From Devosia lacusdianchii (GTDB lineage Bacteria > Pseudomonadota > Alphaproteobacteria > Rhizobiales > Devosiaceae): DNA of 64,000 bases. Of the stretch, positions 8,550 to 16,393 are shown piece after piece. The notes under the pieces were generated by a model. The model had not been told where the DNA came from. It saw only the letters and a program-made list of their open reading frames with translations, and did no database searches. The stretch covers positions 372,001 through 436,000 of the forward strand of contig NZ_CP092483.1 in NCBI RefSeq assembly GCF_022429625.1. Direction: 5' to 3'. A program made the position numbers and the translations under genes. Positions within the stretch are counted from its first letter, which is position 1; each line of letters begins with the position of its first letter.

Positions 8550-9065
8550 TCAGCAGCACCCGGCGCTGGCCGCCGATGGCGAGCAGCACGCGGCAGCCTC
8601 GGCCTGCTGGGCCCGGTGGCGTGGCTTGCAGATGGCGGCGCGAACGCCCAATGCCAGCGTTGCACGGTCGTCCTGGATGGACAGGTCCGCGATATCGAAG
8701 ACGCGCATGGCCTCGCCGGGGCGGCCAATCTCGATGGTGAGGCGCGCGTCGTGGTCGAGACGGACCTTCTTGTCCACCTGCGCTAGGATCGAACGGAATT
8801 TTCCGGCGGTCATCATGGCCCGACCCTGCTGGGCGGGGATGTCCTCGACCTGCAGGACGGTCTCCTGCCAGGCATCGGGATTGCCACCGCAATCGAGGGT
8901 CACGAACGAGCCGGCCTTGACTTCGGTGACATGGTAGCCGGCCTGGACGGCCCGGCCGTCATATTCGATCGCCAGCGGCAGCAGGTCATGGCCCTCGAGA
9001 CGGGCCAGCACGGCAGCCAGCGAGGATTCGACTTCGATGTAAGGGATAGTTGCATGCGCGGTCAT
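8550..9065 (-). CDS. DUF6428 family protein of the ars cluster
   Basis: A 171-residue cytoplasmic protein resembling the DUF6428 group that recurs next to arsR in alphaproteobacteria (recognised from memory, function unknown). Visible parts are an N-terminal IPYIEVESSLAAVLARLE, a central HVTEVKAGSFVTLDCGGNPDAWQET, and a long helical segment. The C-terminal tail has cysteine pairs (AAACC, then SAGCC at the end), which could bind trivalent arsenic. It is divergent from arsR with only 41 bases between the starts, and an inverted repeat in that gap could control both. An accessory role in arsenic handling is inferred from position and cysteines only. Confidence 0.75.
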   Translation of the reverse strand: MTAHATIPYIEVESSLAAVLARLEGHDLLPLAIEYDGRAVQAGYHVTEVKAGSFVTLDCGGNPDAWQETVLQVEDIPAQQGRAMMTAGKFRSILAQVDKKVRLDHDARLTIEIGRPGEAMRVFDIADLSIQDDRATLALGVRAAICKPRHRAQQAEAAACCSPSAASAGCC

Positions 9066-9076
9066 GTTGCGATATC

Positions 9077-9089
9077 CATTGATTCAATG
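9077..9089. promoter_or_regulatory. Candidate ArsR operator
   Basis: CATTG-ATT-CAATG is a perfect inverted repeat in the 41-base gap between the divergent DUF6428 and arsR starts. ArsR-family dimers bind short AT-rich inverted repeats of this kind overlapping their own promoter. A single bound dimer here would block both directions. Confidence 0.5.
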
Positions 9090-9106
9090 ATCCTTGAGAT
9101 ATTGAG

Positions 9107-9475
9107 ATGAAATTGGACGAACCGCAAGCCCTCGATGCGTTTGGTGCGCTGTCGCAGGAAACACGCCTCCGCATGGTGCGCATTCTGGTGCAGGCCGGGC
9201 CTGACGGATTGTCGGCCGGTGCTGTCGGCGAGGCCGTTGGCGCCTCCTCCTCGGGGGCTTCCTTCCACCTTGCCCATCTGGAGCGGGCCGGGTTGATCGC
9301 CTCGCGGCGTGAATCCCGCTCGATCATCTACACCGCGAACTTCGAGGGGCTTGGCGCCCTGGTGGAGTTCCTGATGCGCGATTGCTGCTCGGGTCATCCC
9401 GAGATCTGCGCGCCTGCCGCCGCCCTTGCCAATCAGTGTAACCCAGCCCAGAAGGAGACCGCCTGTGCTTGCTGA
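9107..9475 (+). CDS. arsR: ArsR family arsenic-responsive repressor
   Basis: A 122-residue ArsR/SmtB winged-helix repressor (helix-turn-helix around residues 35-65, GAVGEAVGASSSGASFHLAHLE). It lacks the ELCVCDL metal site of plasmid R773 ArsR. It has cysteines C93, C94 and C101 (DCCSGHPEIC) after the wing, similar to the C95/C96/C102 site of Acidithiobacillus ferrooxidans ArsR, plus further cysteines at the very end (NQC, ACAC). It should release DNA on binding As(III) or Sb(III). It is the first gene of an overlapping operon running to 13456; its last 11 bases overlap the next start. Confidence 0.93.
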   Translation: MKLDEPQALDAFGALSQETRLRMVRILVQAGPDGLSAGAVGEAVGASSSGASFHLAHLERAGLIASRRESRSIIYTANFEGLGALVEFLMRDCCSGHPEICAPAAALANQCNPAQKETACAC

Positions 9476-9998
9476 TGACCGTGTCTATAACGTTCTGTTC
9501 CTCTGCACCGGCAATTCGGCCCGCTCCATCCTGGGCGAGGCTGTTCTCAACCATGTCGGTCAAGGTCGCTTCCGCGCCTATTCGGCGGGCTCGACCCCCA
9601 AAGGGGCGGTGCATCCGATGACGCTCGAGACCCTGGCCAAGGTCGGTATCCCCGTCGATGGCCTTCGCTCCAAAGCCTGGGACGAATTCGCGGTGCCCGG
9701 CGCCCCCAAGATGGATTTCATCTTCACCGTCTGCGACAACGCCGCCGGCGAAACCTGTCCGATCTGGCCCGGCCAGCCGATGACGGCGCACTGGGGAATC
9801 GAAGACCCCGCCGCGGTGGAAGGGCCCGAATTCAAGCAACGCGCCGCCTTCGAGGACGCGCTGCGCTACCTGCGCAACCGCATTGGCGCTTTCATCAATC
9901 TGCCGCTCGCCAGCATCGATCGCATGGCGCTCAACTCCAAGCTCGAAGGTATCGGCGCCATGGATGGCACGACCACCAAGTCGTCGAACGTCGCCTGA
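9465..9998 (+). CDS. arsC: Arsenate reductase, low-molecular-weight phosphatase type
   Basis: A 177-residue enzyme of the LMW protein-tyrosine-phosphatase fold that reduces As(V) to As(III). The CX5R phosphate loop is C14-TGNSA-R20 in FLCTGNSARS, close to the N-terminus as in this family, and HWGIEDPAAVEG carries the general-acid region. GTG at 9465 is the chosen start because AAGGAGA sits just upstream; the longer frame from 9426 runs inside arsR. It overlaps arsR by 11 bases and arsN2 by 1. A second, unrelated arsenate reductase lies downstream at 11116. Confidence 0.9.
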   Translation: MLADDRVYNVLFLCTGNSARSILGEAVLNHVGQGRFRAYSAGSTPKGAVHPMTLETLAKVGIPVDGLRSKAWDEFAVPGAPKMDFIFTVCDNAAGETCPIWPGQPMTAHWGIEDPAAVEGPEFKQRAAFEDALRYLRNRIGAFINLPLASIDRMALNSKLEGIGAMDGTTTKSSNVA

Positions 9999-10423
9999 TG
10001 TTTGCCGCGGTACCCGTTGCGGCAAGCGATGAGGGCCTGCTGGCCGCCCTGGCGGCTGCGGACCTTCCCACCGGGGATATCGCCGATCCAGGGCGGGCCT
10101 TCTTCAGGGTCGAGCGCGACGGCCTCGTGCTGGGCTATGGCGGTTTCGAACTCTATGGCGAGGATGCCTTGCTTCGCTCGGTCGTGGTCCCGCCGGCGCG
10201 GCGCGGTCAGGGGCACGGTCGTGCCGTGGCCGAGGCCATGCTGGGAGAAATCGGCGCGGCGGGCGGAAAGCGGGCCTACCTGCTGACCACGTCCGCAGCC
10301 GGCTTTTTCGAACATCTCGGCTTCGTCAGGATCGAGCGCGGCACTGCCCCGGCCGCGATCCTGACGACGCGGCAAGCCGCCTCGATCTGCACCAGCGCTG
10401 ACCTCCTCACCAAGGCAATCTAG
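9998..10423 (+). CDS. arsN2: GNAT N-acetyltransferase, ArsN2-like
   Basis: A 141-residue GNAT-fold acetyltransferase. The acetyl-CoA site is the VVPPARRGQGHGRAVAEAML segment (around residues 66-88) and the C-terminal GFFEHLGFVRIER is the usual GNAT end motif. Its place inside a tightly overlapped ars operon matches the ArsN2 group of arsenic-resistance acetyltransferases. ArsN1 relatives acetylate arsinothricin, but this one's substrate is not known from sequence. It starts on the last base of the arsC stop codon and abuts aqpS. Confidence 0.82.
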   Translation: MFAAVPVAASDEGLLAALAAADLPTGDIADPGRAFFRVERDGLVLGYGGFELYGEDALLRSVVVPPARRGQGHGRAVAEAMLGEIGAAGGKRAYLLTTSAAGFFEHLGFVRIERGTAPAAILTTRQAASICTSADLLTKAI

Positions 10424-11119
10424 ATGATCGACCTGCCGCGCCGTCTCGTTGCCGAAGCCCTCGGCACCGGCCTCCTTGTGGCCGCCGTCGTGGGCTCGGG
10501 CATCATGGCCGAAACCTTGACCACCGACGTCGCGCTGGCCCTGCTGGCAAACACCATTGCCACCGGTGCCGTGCTGGTGGTGCTGATCACCACCCTGGGG
10601 CCGATTTCAGGCGCCCATTTCAACCCTGTCGTCTCGCTGGTCTTCGCCCTGCGCCGCGAGCTGCCTGGTCACGCGGCCGGGCTCTACGCGATGGTCCAGA
10701 TCATTGGCGGAGTACTAGGCGCGGTGGCGGCGCACGCCATGTTCGCGCTGCCGCTGCTGCAGGCATCGACCACGATCCGGACCGGTGGCGCCCAATGGTT
10801 CTCCGAGGGCGTCGCGGCTTTCGGACTCGTGGCCACCATCCTTGCCGGCCTCCGCTTCGAGCGCCGGGCCGTGCCGATGCTGGTCGGTCTCTACATAACC
10901 GCTGCCTATTGGTTCACGGCGTCGACGTCCTTCGCCAATCCGGCCGTGGCCATTGCCCGCGCCTTCACCGATACCTTTTCCGGCATTCGTCCCCTCGACC
11001 TGCCGGGCTTCATCCTTGCCCAGATCGCCGGCGCACTGGTGGCGCTGGCGCTGATGACCTGGCTGCTTGCCGGGTCCACCGGCGACGACCTCCCCCTCAA
11101 TCCGGAAGACCCTTCATGA
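10424..11119 (+). CDS. aqpS: Aquaglyceroporin AqpS-like arsenite channel
   Basis: A 231-residue MIP-family channel with six membrane helices and two half-helix motifs: N67-P-V (HFNPVV) and N172-P-A (FANPAVAIAR). The first motif has V in place of the usual A. In Sinorhizobium meliloti, AqpS in the ars operon lets As(III) formed by ArsC leave down its gradient, replacing ArsB or Acr3. No ArsB or Acr3 is present in this cluster, so the same role is likely. It starts directly after the arsN2 stop and its end overlaps the next start by four bases. Confidence 0.9.
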   Translation: MIDLPRRLVAEALGTGLLVAAVVGSGIMAETLTTDVALALLANTIATGAVLVVLITTLGPISGAHFNPVVSLVFALRRELPGHAAGLYAMVQIIGGVLGAVAAHAMFALPLLQASTTIRTGGAQWFSEGVAAFGLVATILAGLRFERRAVPMLVGLYITAAYWFTASTSFANPAVAIARAFTDTFSGIRPLDLPGFILAQIAGALVALALMTWLLAGSTGDDLPLNPEDPS

Positions 11120-11538
11120 GCGTTACCATCTACCACAACCCCGATTGCGGCACCTCCCGCAACACCCTGGCCATGATCCGGCAGAGCGGCGTCGAGCCAG
11201 AAGTCGTCGAGTACCTGAAGACGCCGCCAAGCCGTGACCGCATCGTCGCGCTGGTATCGGGTGCGGGCCTTTCGCTGCGCCAGGCAATCCGGCAGAAGGA
11301 CACCCCTTTCGCCGAGCTGGGCCTGGGCGATCCGTCGCTGACCGACGATGCGCTGCTCGACGCCATCGAGGCCCACCCCATCCTGCTCAACCGGCCATTT
11401 GTCGTGACGCCGCTCGGCACGCGCCTGTGCCGGCCGTCCGAACTGGTGCTCGATATCCTCGAAAACCCTGACATCGGCCCCTTCGTCAAGGAGGACGGCG
11501 AGGTCATCATCGACACCGAGGGGAAGCGCCGTGTCTGA
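11116..11538 (+). CDS. arsC: Arsenate reductase, glutaredoxin-dependent type
   Basis: A 140-residue member of the thioredoxin-fold ArsC family. The catalytic cysteine is C11 in [13 protein letters not shown], and [15 protein letters not shown] contains the arginines expected to bind arsenate. It reduces As(V) with glutathione and glutaredoxin. The start ATGA overlaps the aqpS stop. Its presence beside an LMW-phosphatase-type enzyme gives this operon two non-homologous arsenate reductases that depend on different reductant systems. Confidence 0.93.
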   Translation: MSVTIYHNPDCGTSRNTLAMIRQSGVEPEVVEYLKTPPSRDRIVALVSGAGLSLRQAIRQKDTPFAELGLGDPSLTDDALLDAIEAHPILLNRPFVVTPLGTRLCRPSELVLDILENPDIGPFVKEDGEVIIDTEGKRRV

Positions 11539-12238
11539 TTTGCCCAATGCCGTTCCCACCGCCTTCCAGGTTCCCGATTTTGAGCGGCTCGTTGCGCCAA
11601 GGCTGGAGCACAAGCCGCGCATCCTGATGCTCTATGGCTCGCTGCGGGAGCGCTCTTACAGCCACCTGCTGACGCTTGAAGCGGCAAGATTGCTGGAAGC
11701 GTTCGGCGCCGAGGTCCGCGTCTTCCATCCCCATGGCCTGCCCCTGCCCGGCGATGCACCCGACGACCATCCCAAGGTGCAGGAGCTTCGCGCTGCCATG
11801 CTGTGGTCGGAGGGACAAGTATGGACGAGCCCGGAACGGCATGGGGCGATGAGTTCGGTGCTCAAGGCCCAGATCGACTGGATTCCGCTGCCCGGTGGCG
11901 CCATCCGGCCGACGCAGGGGCGCACCCTGGCAGTGATGCAGGTTTCGGGCGGCTCGCAGTCGTTCAATGCGGTCAACCAGATGCGCATCCTTGGGCGCTG
12001 GATGCGCATGGTCACCATCCCGAACCAGAGTTCTGTCGCCAAGGCCTTTCAGGAGTTCGAGGCGGATGGCCGCATGAAACCGTCATCCTTCTACGATAGG
12101 GTGGTCGACGTCATGGAAGAGCTGGTGAAGTTCACGCTGATCAACCGTGGCGTCTCCGGCTACCTCACCTCACGCTACAGCGAACGCAAAGAGGCCGCGG
12201 CCAAACTCGAGGAGCGGGTCGGCCTCAAGGCGATCTGA
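11531..12238 (+). CDS. arsH: ArsH organoarsenical/NADPH-FMN oxidoreductase
   Basis: A 235-residue flavodoxin-fold protein with the ArsH hallmarks: [10 protein letters not shown] for FMN phosphate binding, [17 protein letters not shown], and [21 protein letters not shown]. ArsH enzymes use NADPH and FMN to oxidise trivalent methyl or aromatic arsenicals to the less toxic pentavalent forms. The start is a GTG at 11531 that overlaps the preceding gene by eight bases; the first 30 residues are family-typical. The next gene starts seven bases after its stop. Confidence 0.95.
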   Translation: MSDLPNAVPTAFQVPDFERLVAPRLEHKPRILMLYGSLRERSYSHLLTLEAARLLEAFGAEVRVFHPHGLPLPGDAPDDHPKVQELRAAMLWSEGQVWTSPERHGAMSSVLKAQIDWIPLPGGAIRPTQGRTLAVMQVSGGSQSFNAVNQMRILGRWMRMVTIPNQSSVAKAFQEFEADGRMKPSSFYDRVVDVMEELVKFTLINRGVSGYLTSRYSERKEAAAKLEERVGLKAI

Positions 12239-12244
12239 CAGCAC

Positions 12245-13456
12245 ATGACCGCCACCACGTCCAATGCCGCGGCCATCTGGGCGCTCGGCGTCACCCAGAT
12301 CATCGGCTACGGCACGCTCTACTACAGCTTTAGCATCCTCGCTCCCGGTATTGCCGCCGAGTTCGAGCTGGCCGTGGAATGGGTCTATGGCTTCATGTCG
12401 CTCGCCCTTTTGGCAGGCGGCGCGATTTCTCCCTATGCCGGCGGCCTCGCCGACAAGCATGGCGCCGCGCGCGTCCTGTCCGTGGGGTCTATCGGCGCCG
12501 CCGTCGCCTTGGCGGTCTGCGGCCTGGCTGGCAATGCCTACACCTTTCTCGCCGGCGTGGTTCTGGTCGAACTGGCTTCGTCCTTCGTGCTTTATGCGAC
12601 GGCCTTCGCCCTGCTGGCGCAGGCGACGGGCCGCCAGGCGCAGCGGAGCATCACCTATTTGACGCTGATCGCGGGGTTTGCCTCGACGATCTTCTGGCCG
12701 CTGACCAGCTGGTTGCTGCAGAGCATGGACTGGCACCAGGTCTACTTCCTGTTCGCGGGCCTCAACCTGCTGATCTGCCTGCCGCTGCATCTGTGGCTCA
12801 CGCGGTTCGCCCGCATCGCCGCGGCACGGCCCAGCGAGCCGGCGCCGATCGAGCCTCTCGCCAAGGCAGGGGGTGACGTCATTTTCGTCCTGGTCGTGAT
12901 CGGCTTCTCGCTCGCCGGCTTCGTATCGGCGGCCATCCTGTTCCACATCGTACCCATGCTGGGTCTGCTCGGGCTGGGCGCCAGCGGCGTCGTGGTCGCC
13001 TCGCTGTTCGGACCGGCGCAGGTCGCCAGCCGCCTCATCAACATGGCGTTCGGCAAGGAGCTGCCGGCGCCGATCCTGGCCGTGGTCTCGGCCACCATGA
13101 TGCCCGCCGCCCTGGTCGTCCTGGTCTTGACCACGCCGGCGCTGCCCGGCGCTGTCGCCTTCGCGATCATCTTCGGCCTGGGGACCGGATTGTTCAGCAT
13201 TGTAGCGGGAACATTGCCGCTGGCCCTGTTCGGCAAAGCGGGCTTCGGCAAGCGGCTGGGCTGGATCAGCCTGGGCCGGCTGTGCCTCTCCGCGGCGGCG
13301 CCCTTCGCACTCTCGGTGGCGCTCGGCGCGCTCGGTCCCAAGCCGTCGCTATGGGTGCTGGCCACCGTCGGCGCGATCTGCGTCGCGGTCTTTGCCGAGA
13401 TCTGGCGCCGGTCTCGATCCGGCAGGCTCGCACCTGCCGCAACCCAGCCGGCCTAG
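12245..13456 (+). CDS. arsK: MFS transporter, ArsK-like arsenite exporter
   Basis: A 403-residue MFS protein with about twelve hydrophobic segments, last gene of the ars operon. The start (IWALGVTQIIGYGTLYYSFSILAPGIAAEF) resembles MFS proteins found in alphaproteobacterial ars operons, among them ArsK of Bosea, which exports trivalent arsenic and antimony. ArsJ is a less likely identity because no glyceraldehyde-3-phosphate dehydrogenase gene accompanies it. The name rests on position and general resemblance, so the symbol is provisional. Its stop overlaps the end of the decayed gene on the other strand. Confidence 0.7.
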   Translation: MTATTSNAAAIWALGVTQIIGYGTLYYSFSILAPGIAAEFELAVEWVYGFMSLALLAGGAISPYAGGLADKHGAARVLSVGSIGAAVALAVCGLAGNAYTFLAGVVLVELASSFVLYATAFALLAQATGRQAQRSITYLTLIAGFASTIFWPLTSWLLQSMDWHQVYFLFAGLNLLICLPLHLWLTRFARIAAARPSEPAPIEPLAKAGGDVIFVLVVIGFSLAGFVSAAILFHIVPMLGLLGLGASGVVVASLFGPAQVASRLINMAFGKELPAPILAVVSATMMPAALVVLVLTTPALPGAVAFAIIFGLGTGLFSIVAGTLPLALFGKAGFGKRLGWISLGRLCLSAAAPFALSVALGALGPKPSLWVLATVGAICVAVFAEIWRRSRSGRLAPAATQPA

Positions 13457-14087
13457 CGCGGCTGCGCCGACAGGTGGAACAACGCCGTGCCCATGATCGG
13501 GGCCTCGTCCGCGGAGGCCACGGTCTCGCTCGGCTAGGCCGGGTTGACATGGGTCAGCTCGAGCTGGCCGCTGCGCGTGCGGATCAGCCGGCGCAGTTGT
13601 GCCTCGCCGCCGAAATCCATGGCGAAGTGTGCGCCTGATTTCGGCGCGACCTGGTTGGTGTCGATAATGACGATCGAGCCAGCGGGCAGGCTGGCGCCGC
13701 CTTCATCCCCCGAGATTTCCAGATAACGCAGATGGTCCGGCGAGACGCCGCGCGCCTTGAGCCAATCGAGGCCCAGGGCCAGCGGCGCCGGCTCGGCCGT
13801 GGCGTAGTGGCCGCCACCGTGCGCGGTCGGCAAGGCGGCGCCAGCAGGGCGTAACCCATGGGTGGAGCCAGGGGACCGCGCACCCTGGCATCGTCGAACT
13901 GTGGGAAGCCTTGGGCTGCGTCGAGCTGCCCATCCACCTGCTTGCGCTGTTCGGCGATGACCAATAGGCGCGCCTCCCGGCGCGATGTCGATGAGGGTAT
14001 GCCGAAGTCGCGCACCGCCAGGTCGAATCGTTTCTCCTCGCAGGCAAGGTCACGATCGGCGTCCGGCGCGCCGTGTTTTCGCGTCAT
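13453..14087 (-). pseudogene. Decayed S24/LexA-like regulator gene, copy 2
   Basis: Starts with ATG at 14087 (MTRKHGAPDADRDLACEEKR). Then come FDLAVRDFGIPSS, REARLLVIAEQR and PPMGYALLAPP, where one base is missing near 13830; the next frame resumes as PTAHGGGHYATAEPAP, DWLKARGVSPDHLRYLEI, LPAGSIVIIDTNQ, FGGEAQLRRLIRTR and LTHVNPA. A TAG at 13536-13534 replaces the Trp codon seen in copy 1, after which the frame runs on as PSETVAS to HLSAQPR and a TAG at 13455-13453. So it has one frameshift and one nonsense change. No helix-turn-helix is visible; the C-terminal half is the S24-like beta domain without its serine. It is in the same orientation as copy 1. Confidence 0.78.
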
Positions 14088-14158
14088 CCGAAATCGCGCG
14101 CTAGATCTGGTGCGCGGCACTACGCCAAGCCCCGCGTCAGGCGCATGGCCAATTTGTT

Positions 14159-14174
14159 TCAATCAAATGATTGA
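14159..14174. promoter_or_regulatory. Candidate TetR operator
   Basis: TCAATC-AAAT-GATTGA is a perfect inverted repeat 54 bases before the TetR start, followed by a further direct TTGATT. It sits in an AT-rich stretch that probably contains the promoter for the tetR-MFS operon. This is the usual placement of an autoregulatory TetR operator. Confidence 0.6.
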
Positions 14175-14227
14175 TTGATTTTCCGGCCTGCGCTATATGC
14201 GCTTCGCACCGTGCGAAAGGCGCGCCC

Positions 14228-14839
14228 ATGACCCTCGACATTCCTCCCACCAGCAAGCGTGAAAGCGGTGAGGACCGTCGCATCGCCATTGCCTTGGCGG
14301 CCCGTGCGATCATCGCTGAAAAGGGGCTCGAGGGCCTGCGGACCCGCGATATTGCGGCGCGCGTCGGCATCAACATTGCGACGCTGCACTATCATGTGCC
14401 TTCCAAGGAGGCGCTGATCACTCTGGTCGCCGAGAGCATTCGGGCTGACTTTCGCGCGCAGGCCCTGCGGCACGACCGAACCGGCAAGACGGCGCTGGAA
14501 ATGCTGCATCTCGAGTTTGATGATTTCCGCGAGACGGTCGCGGATATGCCTGAGCTCATCATCGTGCTGACCGAAATGGTCGAGCGGGCCCGTCGTGACC
14601 CCGCGATCGCCTCGATTATGACGCCCCTCTACGACTTCTGGCGGCTGCAATTCGTCGAAATCTTTCGTCTCGGTGTCGAAGACGGTTCGTTCCGTCGCGA
14701 CATTGACCCGTCTGCGGCCGCACTCATCACCACAGGCGCCCTTTCTGACTATTGGCGCCAGTGGACCTCATTCCGCGCTTCTATCGACCAGGTTCTGGGC
14801 GAACTGGAGCGCGCTTTCATAGCTCCCCCAAAAGGATAG
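14228..14839 (+). CDS. TetR family transcriptional regulator
   Basis: A 203-residue TetR-type repressor. The DNA-binding domain spans about residues 15-62 (IALAARAIIAEKGLEGLRTRDIAARVGINIATLHYHVPSKEAL in pattern), and the C-terminal part is an all-helical ligand domain. ATG at 14228 is used, with GAAAGG upstream; an in-frame ATG at 14171 would place coding sequence over the operator-like repeat. It is followed four bases later by a DHA2 exporter gene, so it most likely represses its own operon and is relieved by the exported compound. Confidence 0.88.
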   Translation: MTLDIPPTSKRESGEDRRIAIALAARAIIAEKGLEGLRTRDIAARVGINIATLHYHVPSKEALITLVAESIRADFRAQALRHDRTGKTALEMLHLEFDDFRETVADMPELIIVLTEMVERARRDPAIASIMTPLYDFWRLQFVEIFRLGVEDGSFRRDIDPSAAALITTGALSDYWRQWTSFRASIDQVLGELERAFIAPPKG

Positions 14840-14843
14840 TTCG

Positions 14844-16337
14844 ATGTCCGCCCATACACACAACCCCGGAGCGCCCGCCGCTCCCGATCCGCGCCGTTGG
14901 CTGGCGCTGTTCGTCCTGCTCATCGCCAATTTCATGAACTTGATCGATGTGACCATCGTCAACGTCGCTCTGCCGTCCATGCGTGATGGCCTCGGCGCGA
15001 CCGATAGCCAGATCGAATGGGTAATCGCTGCCTATATCCTGGCCTTCGCCCTCGGCCTGCTGCCGTTCGGCCGGCTCGGCGATATCGTCGGCCGTACGAC
15101 GCTGTTTCTCTGGGGCGTGGCCGGCTTCACCGCCGCCTCGGCCCTGTGCGGGCTTGCGCCCAATATCGAGTTTCTCATCGTCGCCCGCATTATCCAGGGC
15201 CTGGCAGGCGCCATGATGACGCCGCAGGTGCTGGCCATTGCGACTGTTACCTTCCCGCCGCATGAACGCGGCCAGGCCTTCTCCCTGTTCGGCCTGTCTG
15301 CCGGTCTTGCGTCGGTCTGCGGCCCTATCCTGGGCGGCGTGCTGGTTTCAGCCAATCTCTTCGGCATGGATTGGCAGCCGATCTTCCTCGTCAACATCCC
15401 GATCGGCATTGGTGCCGTTATCGCGGGCTGGTTCCTAATCCCCCGCCTGCCGGGCCATTCGGCCCTGCGCAACGACTATGTTGGCATCGTGCTGTTCGGG
15501 CTCGGCATTCTGGCGGTGGTCTTCCCGATCATCGAAGGCCGCACCTATGGCTGGCCGCTCTGGGCCTTTGGCATGATAGCCGCCGGCTTCGTGCTGCTGT
15601 CGCTCTTCCTGTTGTGGACCCGTAGCCGTGCCGCCGCCGGTCAGCCCCAATTGCTGAACTTCGATCTCATTACCAACCGCCAGTTCATGTTCGGCGCTTT
15701 CGTCATGACCGTGTTCGCCTCGGGCATCCCCGGCATGTTCATGGTGATTTCGTTGCTGCTACAGGGCGGGTTCGACTTTACGCCGCTGGAATCAGGCCTG
15801 ACCAACACGCCCTTCTCGGTCGGCGTCTTGATCGCTTCGTTCATTGCCGGTCGCTTTGGTTCGCATTACCTGCGGTCGCGGCTGGCCACGTCGGGCACGT
15901 TGCTGGTTATCGGCATCGGCTGGCTGCATTTCTACATCGCCGGTGTTACCGACAGCATCGATCACTGGGCCTTCCTGCCACCTTTGCTCATCGCCGGTAT
16001 TGGCCTTGGCCTCGGGTTCTCCGCGCTGTTCCAGCTCGTGTTGGCCAACGTGCCGTCGCGCGATGCCGGTGCGGGTTCGGGGGCGCTGCAGGCGTTCCAG
16101 CAGGTCGGCGGCGCGCTCGGCGTCGCCATTATCGGCGAAATATTCTTCAGCAATCTGGGCAGCGTCTTTGCCAGCGGCGGCACGCCACATGCGGCCTTTG
16201 CCGGCGCTTCGAGCCTGGCCCTCTGGTACGTGGTCGCCAGCTTCGCACTCGTGCTGGTCCTGGCACCCTTCTTCAAAGGGCCCAAGGGCGGCCAGGGGCA
16301 TGGAGCGCCAGTGCAGCCAGTGCTGGTCGAAGCCTAG
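14844..16337 (+). CDS. DHA2 family MFS multidrug exporter (EmrB/QacA type)
   Basis: A 497-residue exporter with about 14 hydrophobic segments, the size and layout of the DHA2 subgroup. Motif LGDIVGRTTLFLWG (loop 2-3) and the helix 5 GPILGG motif are visible, as is the N-terminal LIANFMNLIDVTIVNVALPSM that marks the EmrB/QacA family. It would expel lipophilic or cationic drugs by proton antiport. No EmrA-like membrane fusion gene is beside it. It forms an operon with the TetR gene and ends at a strong terminator. Confidence 0.92.
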   Translation: MSAHTHNPGAPAAPDPRRWLALFVLLIANFMNLIDVTIVNVALPSMRDGLGATDSQIEWVIAAYILAFALGLLPFGRLGDIVGRTTLFLWGVAGFTAASALCGLAPNIEFLIVARIIQGLAGAMMTPQVLAIATVTFPPHERGQAFSLFGLSAGLASVCGPILGGVLVSANLFGMDWQPIFLVNIPIGIGAVIAGWFLIPRLPGHSALRNDYVGIVLFGLGILAVVFPIIEGRTYGWPLWAFGMIAAGFVLLSLFLLWTRSRAAAGQPQLLNFDLITNRQFMFGAFVMTVFASGIPGMFMVISLLLQGGFDFTPLESGLTNTPFSVGVLIASFIAGRFGSHYLRSRLATSGTLLVIGIGWLHFYIAGVTDSIDHWAFLPPLLIAGIGLGLGFSALFQLVLANVPSRDAGAGSGALQAFQQVGGALGVAIIGEIFFSNLGSVFASGGTPHAAFAGASSLALWYVVASFALVLVLAPFFKGPKGGQGHGAPVQPVLVEA

Positions 16338-16350
16338 TCACAAAAGAAGA

Positions 16351-16375
16351 GGCCGCCCAATGGGCGGCCTTTTTT
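16351..16375. terminator. Bidirectional rho-independent terminator
   Basis: GGCCGCCC-AAT-GGGCGGCC followed by TTTTTT, just after the DHA2 exporter stop and before the convergent outer-membrane protein stop. An A-rich run (ACAAAAGAAGA) on the other side lets it serve the minus strand as well. Confidence 0.85.
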
Positions 16376-16393
16376 GATTCGATATCGAATGGA

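Noticed and set aside
12170..12946. 258-codon minus-strand frame opposite the ArsK-like gene
   Set aside because: Arg/Gln/Gly/Asp-rich shadow of a membrane protein gene; no motif.
12245..13456. ArsJ identity for the ars-operon MFS protein
   Set aside because: ArsJ works with a glyceraldehyde-3-phosphate dehydrogenase encoded beside it; none is present.
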